11,968 nucleotides of DNA from Lachnospiraceae bacterium. Its GTDB lineage: Bacteria > Bacillota > Clostridia > Lachnospirales > Lachnospiraceae. Shown here piece by piece: positions 6,162-11,968 of the stretch. Position 1 is the first letter of the stretch; each line of letters begins with the position of its first letter. The notes below the pieces were generated by a model. It saw only the letters and a program-made list of their open reading frames with translations. It made no database searches and had not been told where the DNA came from. The DNA lies in the NCBI GenBank assembly GCA_009774215.1, contig VSNH01000113.1, positions 1 to 11,968 on the forward strand, written 5' to 3'. The translations under genes and the position numbers were made by a program.

Positions 6162-7574
6162 ATGATTAAGTTTGGAACGGGCGGCTGGAGAGCCGTAATA
6201 GGGGACGAATTTACAAAGGAAAACATCCAGATTTTATCCAGAGCAATCTGCGATAAGATGCGGGAGGAGAAGGTGGAGAAGGAAGGCGTCGTGCTCGGCT
6301 ATGACAGGCGCTTTCTCTCCAAGGAGGCGATGCAGTGGGCGGCGCAGGTCTTTGCGGCGGAGGGGATCAAGGCAAGCCTGATCAACAAGTCGGCGCCCAC
6401 ACCGCTCGTGATGTTCTATGTGATGAAACATTCCTACCACTACGGCATGATGATTACCGCAAGCCACAACCCGGCGATCTACAACGGCATCAAGGTGTTT
6501 ACCTTCGGCGGCCGGGATGCGGATGAGGTGCAGACGGCGGACATCGAGCGCTACATCAACGAGGTGACGGACATTCCCGTGGATGAAATGAACTACGCGG
6601 AGGGGATTGAGAAGGGGCTGATCGAGGAAATCTATCCGCTGAATGAGTATCTGGACAGCATCATCGACACGGTGGATATGGATAAAATTAAACAGCGTGG
6701 GCTTCGTATTGCACTGGATCCGATGTACGGGGTGAGCGAGACTTCCTTAAAGACGATTCTGATGACGGCCAGGTGCGAGGTGGAGACCATCCATGAGCGG
6801 CACGATACGCTTTTCGGGGGCAAGCTTCCCGCGCCCACGGCGGAGACGCTGCGCGCCCTGCAGAATTACGTGATTGACAGGCGCTGTGATCTGGGGCTTG
6901 CCACGGACGGCGATGCGGATCGGATCGGCGTGATCGACGATAAGGGGAATTTCCTCCACCCCAATGACATTCTTGTGCTGTTGTACTACTATCTGGTGAA
7001 ATATAAGGGCTGGCACGGCCCGGCGGTCAGAAACATATGCACGACTCATCTGCTTGACCGAGTGGCTGAGAGCTTCGGGGAGCAGTGCTATGAGGTGCCT
7101 GTAGGGTTTAAGCACATTTCGGCTAAGATGTTTGAGGCGGACGCCATCATCGGCGGCGAGTCCTCCGGCGGTATGGCCGTGCGGGGACATATCAAGGGCA
7201 AGGACGGCATTTATGCCTCCGCGCTTCTGGTGGAAATGATTGCGGTGACCGGCATGAAGCTGTCAGAGATCATGGAGACGATCAGGAAAGAGTTCGGCGG
7301 TATGGCGCTGGAGGAGCGTGACTACCGTTTCAGTCCACAGAAGAAAGAAGCCATTCAGAAGCAGCTGCTCGTGGATAAGGAGCTGCCGCAGATTCCTTAT
7401 GAGGCGGAGAAGGTTTCCTATCTGGACGGCTTGAAGATTTACTTAAAGGACGGCGGCTGGATTTCCGTCAGGTTTTCAGGCACGGAGCCTCTTTTGCGGA
7501 TCTTCTGCGAGATGAAGGAGAAGCAGGATGCGACGGCGTTCTGTCAGGTGTTTGAGGAATATCTGGGTTTATGA
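6162..7574 (+). CDS. Phosphohexomutase (phosphoglucomutase/phosphomannomutase/GlcNAc-phosphate mutase family)
   Basis: This alpha-D-phosphohexomutase would move the phosphate of a hexose-1-phosphate to C6, linking the phosphorylase product to central metabolism. All four active-site elements are present in the 470 residues. The phosphoserine loop TASHNP has S101. The metal loop DGDADR is at 249-254, and the sugar-specificity loop GESSGG at 332-337. The phosphate loop RFSGTEP is at 437-443. The N-terminus MIKFGTGGWRAVIG differs from the FGTDGVRG of GlmM, so peptidoglycan GlcN-6-P mutase is less likely. A mutase of this type sits beside the chitobiose phosphorylase in the Vibrio chitin cluster, favouring GlcNAc-1-P to GlcNAc-6-P; Glc-1-P is the alternative. 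The start is supported by AGGAGGG ending 6 bases before the ATG. The histidine kinase gene follows after 35 bases. Confidence 0.9.
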   Translation: MIKFGTGGWRAVIGDEFTKENIQILSRAICDKMREEKVEKEGVVLGYDRRFLSKEAMQWAAQVFAAEGIKASLINKSAPTPLVMFYVMKHSYHYGMMITASHNPAIYNGIKVFTFGGRDADEVQTADIERYINEVTDIPVDEMNYAEGIEKGLIEEIYPLNEYLDSIIDTVDMDKIKQRGLRIALDPMYGVSETSLKTILMTARCEVETIHERHDTLFGGKLPAPTAETLRALQNYVIDRRCDLGLATDGDADRIGVIDDKGNFLHPNDILVLLYYYLVKYKGWHGPAVRNICTTHLLDRVAESFGEQCYEVPVGFKHISAKMFEADAIIGGESSGGMAVRGHIKGKDGIYASALLVEMIAVTGMKLSEIMETIRKEFGGMALEERDYRFSPQKKEAIQKQLLVDKELPQIPYEAEKVSYLDGLKIYLKDGGWISVRFSGTEPLLRIFCEMKEKQDATAFCQVFEEYLGL

Positions 7575-7590
7575 TAAGATAGAAAAAAAC

Positions 7591-7612
7591 GGAGGGTATC
7601 ATAGACACTATG
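7591..7612 (+). promoter_or_regulatory. Ribosome site of the kinase gene with unusually long spacing
   Basis: A strong GGAGGG (7591-7596) lies 13 bases before the first possible ATG (7610), whereas the same motif sits 3 to 6 bases before the ATGs at 3564 and 6162. No ATG, GTG or TTG lies closer in frame; only ATC (7598) and ATA (7601) do. The long spacing may lower kinase translation, or initiation may use a rare start codon. Confidence 0.4.
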
Positions 7613-9397
7613 ATAAATAAGGCTGTGGAAAAACACAGACGGAAAAAATCACTCAGATGGAGCATGGTAAGGCGGCTCGTGTTTGGGTGGTTTTTGCCGT
7701 TGTTTCTGATGATATTGGTGGTCATACTGCTGATGACCAAAAAGGTGCTCAGTCAAGTGGAACAGACCATTCTGGCGTCTGTGGAGAAGACGGTAGATAT
7801 TATGGAATACCAGTTGAAGGACTGTGAAAAAGCCTCCAAGGATGCATCCTATCAGGCAGTGATTATGGAGCATTATAAGACATATCGGGAAAATAGGAAC
7901 GCAACCAAATTTGAAATTGATTTGAAAAAATACCTGACGGGGCAGTACGGCTATGACGATAACTGCAGGGCGGCGATGCTTGTGATACTGGAGAATCCAG
8001 AAATTTCCGCTTACTCCTTAAATTACAGCAACGAAGGATCTTATCAGGACGTCCAGTTTTTCAACACGAAGGCCAGGGAGAAAATACTGGAGGTGGCACA
8101 GACGCTTGATACCGGCACGACGCTGGTCGGCGTGGAGGGCCGGGTTTATATGGTCAGAAATCTGGTGACCTCCAAGTTTGTCCCCTACGCGGTGCTGGCG
8201 CTGGAGCTTGACAGAGAGTCGCTGATGAAAAGCTATACCGGAATCTGGGGTTATGCGGACGCGGCTGTGTACTGGAACGGGGAACTGCTTGTGCCGGGAG
8301 CGGCAGACCACGAGGCAGGAAGGGAACATGAGTATGACTATATGGCAAGTGCGCTGGGCAACCGTCGAGCGTTGTACAAGTACAAGGTCGGCGGGTACTC
8401 CCACGCCTACCGCAGAATTGACATGTACGGCGGGACGATGGTACTGCTGGTGTCCCTGGACAATCGTGTGACCTATGCCGAGATGACGGCGATGTTGTAC
8501 TTCTTCCTGATTCTTCTTGTGTTTATGATACCGCTGATCGTGCAGATGATGCGTTTCTTTCATAACAAAGTGACGGTGCCGCTGGGGGAACTGATTGCCG
8601 CCGCCGACGCGGTTCGGGAGGGAGAGCTTGGCATACAGATTGTGAACGGGGAGGACAACGAGGAATTTTATCGTATGAAGGAATCCTTCAACCACATGTC
8701 GCAGCAGTTAAAGACGCAGTTTGATAAGATTTATTTGGAGGAGATTGCGCTGCGGGACGCTAAGATCATGGCGCTGCAGTCCCAGATTAACCCTCATTTC
8801 CTGAACAACACGCTGGAGGCCATCAACTGGGAGGCGCGTTTGAACGGGAACCAGAAGGTGAGCGGGATGATTGAGGCGCTCTCCACCATGCTGGAGGCGA
8901 CTATGAACCGGAAGGAGGAGCAGTTTCATTCCATGGCGGAGGAGATGGCCTACGCTGACGCTTATCTGTATATTACCGCCCAGCGGTTTGGGGCCAGATT
9001 CAACTGTACCAAGCAGATCGACGAATGGCTGCTTACCGTACAGGTGCCAAGACTGATTATCCAGCCCATAGTGGAGAATGCGGTGGAGCACGGTATGGAT
9101 ATCACCACGCAGGGGCGGCTGGAAATCAGGCTGTTTGAGCGGGAGGACGGGTATCTTTGCATCGAGGTGGAGGACAACGGCCATCTGACAATGGAGGACA
9201 GGAAGCGGATCGACAGGATTCTGGCACAGGATAGGGAGCTGTCCGGGGAGAACCATGTGAGCCTGGGGATTCGTAATGTTGACCAGAGACTTAAGATGAT
9301 ATACGGGGCGGATTGTGGATTGTTTATAAACGGGAATGAGTCGGCATATACGGTCAGCACAATTTTGCTCAAAACGGATGTGCCAAGCGAACAATAA
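7610..9397 (+). CDS. Sensor histidine kinase, YesM/LytS type (carbohydrate-sensing)
   Basis: This 595-residue membrane kinase is expected to sense an extracellular sugar or the loaded binding protein and pass phosphate to an AraC-type response regulator. A basic N-terminus leads to the first membrane helix at about 21-43. An extracytoplasmic sensor, probably Cache-like, spans about 44-290, and the second helix about 295-316. A HAMP linker with VPLGELIAAADAVREGELG follows at about 322-345. The His_kinase domain has QINPHFLNN with phospho-acceptor H396. The ATPase domain shows N490 in VENAVEHG, D522-N523-G524, and SLGIRNVDQRL with G553. Every catalytic box is intact. YesM-type kinases are usually coded beside their response regulator; none is in this window. 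Position between the mutase and transporter genes points to control of this sugar locus. Start choice is the least certain part (see the ribosome-site entry). Confidence 0.92.
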   Translation: MINKAVEKHRRKKSLRWSMVRRLVFGWFLPLFLMILVVILLMTKKVLSQVEQTILASVEKTVDIMEYQLKDCEKASKDASYQAVIMEHYKTYRENRNATKFEIDLKKYLTGQYGYDDNCRAAMLVILENPEISAYSLNYSNEGSYQDVQFFNTKAREKILEVAQTLDTGTTLVGVEGRVYMVRNLVTSKFVPYAVLALELDRESLMKSYTGIWGYADAAVYWNGELLVPGAADHEAGREHEYDYMASALGNRRALYKYKVGGYSHAYRRIDMYGGTMVLLVSLDNRVTYAEMTAMLYFFLILLVFMIPLIVQMMRFFHNKVTVPLGELIAAADAVREGELGIQIVNGEDNEEFYRMKESFNHMSQQLKTQFDKIYLEEIALRDAKIMALQSQINPHFLNNTLEAINWEARLNGNQKVSGMIEALSTMLEATMNRKEEQFHSMAEEMAYADAYLYITAQRFGARFNCTKQIDEWLLTVQVPRLIIQPIVENAVEHGMDITTQGRLEIRLFEREDGYLCIEVEDNGHLTMEDRKRIDRILAQDRELSGENHVSLGIRNVDQRLKMIYGADCGLFINGNESAYTVSTILLKTDVPSEQ

Positions 9398-9423
9398 AAG
9401 GCAAAAAAGAACAATCCCAACAA

Positions 9424-9452
9424 TTTTCTGATTCTCCCTTACAGAGTATGAT
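9424..9452 (+). promoter_or_regulatory. Weak candidate promoter before the binding-protein gene
   Basis: TATGAT (9447-9452) is a fair -10 box, but the element 17 bases upstream, TTTTCT (9424-9429), matches only three -35 positions. The 119-base gap between kinase and binding protein contains no terminator, so read-through is expected. A separate start here would explain strong binding-protein expression, or could depend on an activator. Confidence 0.3.
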
Positions 9453-9516
9453 AAGTACAGAAACAAAAACAACAGACGAAAGCGATCTGGATGTTAATGA
9501 AAGGGAGGATAAGGGT

Positions 9517-10923
9517 ATGATGAAAAAAAGAATGATGGCAGCAATGCTTGCCGGCGCCATGGTATTATCCATGACAGCATGCGGAAACAGCGGTGACACG
9601 GGAAGCGCGGCGAGCACAGGAGGGGATGCAGGAGCAGAGGCTCCGGCGGCAGATACGGAAGAGGCAGCGGAAGCGCCCGCGGCGGGCGGCCCGGTAGAGC
9701 TGGTTGTGACGACCACCTTCGCAGGTGAGGACTCCAACGCACAGAATTACAAGGACGCCGTGAAGGCTTGGGAGGCAGAGACGGGCAACGCAGTGGTAGA
9801 CACTTCCGCAACTTCGGATGAGACCTTCAAGACAAGAGTGGCGACAGACTTTGAGACAGGCTCCGAGCCGGATGTGTTGTTCTTCTTCAACGGGGCTGAC
9901 TCCAACAGCTTCATCGAGGCGGGCAAGGTGGTTCCCATCGACGAGATTCGTGCAGAGTATCCGGACTATGCGTCCAACATGAATGACGACCTGATCACGG
10001 CTTCTCTGGTGGACAACAAGAAATACGCGGTACCCGCAAACGGTTACTGGGAGGCAATGTTTGTAAACACAGAGATTCTTGAGGAAGCAGGCGTGGCAAT
10101 GCCCGGCGCAGACTACACCATGGATCAGTTCAAGGCGGACTGCGAGAAGATCAAGGCAGCAGGTTACGCGCCGATCGCGGCAGCGCTCGGCAACATCCCT
10201 CATTATTGGTGGGAGTTCGCGATCTTCAACAACCAGTCTCCGGCAACCCATCTGGAGATCCCGGAGAACGCGGGCGACGAGAACGGACAGGCATGGGTGC
10301 AGGGCATGAACGATATCAAAGAGCTGTATGAGCTGGGATACTTCCCGGAGAACACGCTCTCCGCAACAGACGATGAGACTTTCGCTATGTTCACGGAAGG
10401 CAAGGCTGCATTCCTGATCGACGGTTCCTGGAAAGTCGGCGGTATCGTGGGAGCATGCCAGTCCGACCCTAACGATCCGGCAACTCTGGATTCCGCGAAA
10501 TTAGATAAGTTTGACGTAACCTATGTACCCGGAAAGGGAGACAGAAAGGCATCCGATCTGATTGGTGGTCTTTCCTCCGGATACTTTATCACAAGAAAGG
10601 CATGGGACGATCCTGCGAAGAGAGATGCAGCAGTCAGCTTTGTAGAGTATCTGACTTCTGACGAGATGGTTCCCAAGTTTGCACAGCACGGTGCATCTGC
10701 ACTTAAGAACGCACCGGAAGTTGACACTTCTGAATTCAATGTTCTGCAGATCAAGGCGATGAACATGATGGCGGGCACCACATCCCTGACGGGTGCGGTA
10801 CAGGATCTGTTCGCAGGAGACTGCCGCGTATCCACTTTCGACGGCATGCCCGAGATCGTGACAGGCAGAGTGGCAGCCGAGGATGCGGTAGCGGAAGGAT
10901 TAGAAGCATATCACAATCAGTAA
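9517..10923 (+). CDS. ABC transporter sugar-binding lipoprotein (extracellular solute-binding, family 1)
   Basis: This membrane-anchored protein should capture the sugar outside the cell for the adjacent permease. The frame could open at 9448, but the ATG at 9517 is preferred: GGGAGG at 9503-9508 precedes it at 8 bases, and it yields a clean lipoprotein signal. From that start the protein has 468 residues. MMKKRMMAAMLAGAMVL forms the n- and h-regions, and the SMTAC lipobox gives lipidated C22. A low-complexity Ala/Gly/Glu linker runs to about residue 60, then VELVVTTTF opens the periplasmic-binding fold. ETFKTRVATDFETGSEPDVLFFFNG and MFTEGKAAFLIDGSWKVG are typical of the family. Gene order (kinase, binding protein, permease) fits a CUT1-type oligosaccharide importer. 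The ligand cannot be read from the sequence; (GlcNAc)2 or cellobiose is inferred from the phosphorylase. Confidence 0.92.
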   Translation: MMKKRMMAAMLAGAMVLSMTACGNSGDTGSAASTGGDAGAEAPAADTEEAAEAPAAGGPVELVVTTTFAGEDSNAQNYKDAVKAWEAETGNAVVDTSATSDETFKTRVATDFETGSEPDVLFFFNGADSNSFIEAGKVVPIDEIRAEYPDYASNMNDDLITASLVDNKKYAVPANGYWEAMFVNTEILEEAGVAMPGADYTMDQFKADCEKIKAAGYAPIAAALGNIPHYWWEFAIFNNQSPATHLEIPENAGDENGQAWVQGMNDIKELYELGYFPENTLSATDDETFAMFTEGKAAFLIDGSWKVGGIVGACQSDPNDPATLDSAKLDKFDVTYVPGKGDRKASDLIGGLSSGYFITRKAWDDPAKRDAAVSFVEYLTSDEMVPKFAQHGASALKNAPEVDTSEFNVLQIKAMNMMAGTTSLTGAVQDLFAGDCRVSTFDGMPEIVTGRVAAEDAVAEGLEAYHNQ

Positions 10924-10945
10924 ATCATATAGGGGAGTATTTGGA

Positions 10946-10968
10946 GGGGCAGGGGAATACCCTGCCCC
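10946..10968 (+). terminator. Strong hairpin between binding-protein and permease genes (partial terminator or mRNA stabiliser)
   Basis: GGGGCAGGG (10946-10954) and CCCTGCCCC (10960-10968) form a 9-bp GC-rich stem with a GAATA loop, 22 bases after the stop codon. Only CTTTC follows, a weak U-tract, so partial termination or protection of the upstream mRNA is likely. Such elements commonly keep binding-protein levels above permease levels. Confidence 0.6.
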
Positions 10969-11007
10969 CTTTCACAAAAAAAATTGGGAAAAGTGTGGAG
11001 GTGGCTT

Positions 11008-11895
11008 ATGGGAGCTAATATATATCGCAATAAAAAGCCGGCAATGGCATTTCTTCTTCCGGCGTTTCTGTTCATGGTGCTGTTCCTCTATTATCCGTTC
11101 TTTAAAACGATTGTCAACAGTTTTATGCACCTGAAACAGCTTGGCGCGACGGCAACAGAGTTTAACGCGCCTTGGTATACCAACTATGAGGAGATGCTGC
11201 ACGATCCGAATGTGTGGACCTCCGTAAAGAATACGATCATTATGATGCTTGTCACGCTGGTGGGGCAGGTAGGAATCGCCATCGTGCTGGCGCTGATGGT
11301 GGACAATATCGGCAGGGGAAAACAGATTTTCAGAACGCTCTATTTCTTCCCCATCGTGATTTCCGCCACGGCATTAGGTCTGATGTTTAACCTGATTTTC
11401 CTCTACGACAAGGGCATGGTAAACCAGCTTTTGGAAATACTGGGCAAACAGGAGCTGACGGACTGGAAGGCGGAGGGAATTGCCCTCTTTACGATGATGG
11501 CGCCGGTTATGTGGCAGTACGTGGGATTCTACTTTGTCATTCTTGTGACGGGGCTTAACAATATTTCCGACGAGCTGTACGAGGCGGCCACAATTGATGG
11601 CGCAACGGCGCTGCAGCGGGTGCGTTACATATCGGTTCCGATGCTTCACAATGTGATCTGTACCTGCAGCGTTCTGGCGGTTACCGGTGCGCTCAAGGTG
11701 TTCGACCTGCCGTGGGTAATGTTCCCTAAGGGGATGCCGCTTAAGACGACTTTCCTGACCGGCACGTACATGTACTATCAGACGATGGAAACGAAGAATG
11801 TGGACTACGGCGCGGCGCTGGCGGTTCTGATCGTGGTGCTGGGTGTGGTGCTCGCCAAGGTTGTCAATGCGATTTTCAAAGAGAAAGATTACTAG
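11008..11895 (+). CDS. ABC transporter permease, MalF/UgpA-like (CUT1 sugar family)
   Basis: This inner component of a sugar importer forms half of the membrane channel. A TTG at 10984 opens the frame, but the ATG at 11008 is preferred because GGAGG (10997-11001) sits 6 bases before it; this gives 295 residues. Six hydrophobic segments are visible, at about 12-33, 75-97, 107-130, 157-180, 210-232 and 265-288. The cytoplasmic EAA loop reads ELYEAATIDGATALQRVRYISVPML and would dock the ATPase. It is probably the first of two permeases. No ATPase gene is in the window, and in Firmicutes a shared MsmX-type ATPase often serves such systems. The gene ends 73 bases before the window edge. Confidence 0.92.
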   Translation: MGANIYRNKKPAMAFLLPAFLFMVLFLYYPFFKTIVNSFMHLKQLGATATEFNAPWYTNYEEMLHDPNVWTSVKNTIIMMLVTLVGQVGIAIVLALMVDNIGRGKQIFRTLYFFPIVISATALGLMFNLIFLYDKGMVNQLLEILGKQELTDWKAEGIALFTMMAPVMWQYVGFYFVILVTGLNNISDELYEAATIDGATALQRVRYISVPMLHNVICTCSVLAVTGALKVFDLPWVMFPKGMPLKTTFLTGTYMYYQTMETKNVDYGAALAVLIVVLGVVLAKVVNAIFKEKDY

Positions 11896-11948
11896 TGCGC
11901 CATTTTCCAATTGCATACACTTTTTGCGAAGTCCAGAATTTCCTTATA

Positions 11949-11968
11949 CAAGGCGTTTGAGGGAGGCG
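11949..11968 (+). promoter_or_regulatory. Probable ribosome site for a next gene beyond the window
   Basis: The last bases, AGGCGTTTGAGGGAGGCG, contain GGGAGG at the right strength and position for a plus-strand start just outside. A second CUT1 permease is the expected gene. No start codon is visible, so this is inferred. Confidence 0.4.

Noticed and set aside
8018..8695. Minus-strand open frame of 225 codons opposite the kinase gene
   Set aside because: It is antisense to intact kinase domains and is His/Gln/Val-rich without family features, which is typical shadow composition.
9565..10251. Minus-strand open frame of 228 codons opposite the binding-protein gene
   Set aside because: It is Cys/Arg-rich with no family signature, and the plus strand carries an unmistakable lipoprotein gene.
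11892..11968. Minus-strand open frame entering from the right edge, ending LYKEILDFAKSVCNWKMAH
   Set aside because: It could be the tail of an opposite-strand gene, but it is only about 25 codons here, overlaps the permease stop, and competes with a good plus-strand ribosome site at the edge. The sequence to the right would decide.

Overview
The window looks like chromosomal DNA of a Gram-positive anaerobe of the Clostridia, most likely a Lachnospiraceae-type gut bacterium. The evidence is strong GGAGG ribosome sites before most genes, an ECF sigma factor paired with a DUF4179-type anti-sigma protein, a YesM/LytS-type sugar-sensing histidine kinase, and a lipoprotein sugar-binding protein with ABC permease. 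The assignment rests on remembered family patterns, not on a search.

Left part (1-954): the 3' end of a decayed tyrosine recombinase (integrase) gene runs up to the 3' end of a minus-strand tRNA-Leu gene with anticodon AAG. This is the usual layout where an integrative element has entered a tRNA 3' end; the element would lie left of the window. A 12-bp hairpin with a U-tract, lying inside the last 44 bases of the integrase frame, is placed to terminate the tRNA transcript.

Middle (1060-3232): a minus-strand operon of an ECF sigma factor and its membrane anti-sigma factor overlap by 11 bases. Upstream is an ECF-type promoter (TGCAACC, 16 bases, GGTCTA), which suggests autoregulation, and a terminator-like hairpin follows the operon. 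A second tRNA-Leu (CAG), with a near-consensus promoter and a TTCG-loop terminator, faces away on the plus strand.

Right part (3366-11968): a plus-strand carbohydrate locus. In order it holds a sigma-A-type promoter, a structured leader of about 160 nt, a GH94 glycoside phosphorylase most like N,N'-diacetylchitobiose phosphorylase, a phosphohexomutase, a YesM-type histidine kinase with no response regulator in view, a lipoprotein sugar-binding protein, and one ABC permease. A second permease probably follows outside the window, since a ribosome-site-like GGGAGG lies at the very edge. The inferred pathway is ABC import of a beta-linked disaccharide, phosphorolysis to a sugar plus sugar-1-phosphate, and conversion of the 1-phosphate to the 6-phosphate by the mutase. 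If the sugar is diacetylchitobiose, the gene pair parallels the phosphorylase-mutase pair of the Vibrio chitin locus; cellobiose remains possible.

The most novel-looking item is the phosphorylase leader (about 3400-3563). It has three local hairpins, and the complete 9-nt loop of the second is perfectly complementary to a 9-nt segment three bases upstream of the ribosome site. That could form a pseudoknot or a switch. I do not recognise it as a known riboswitch class.
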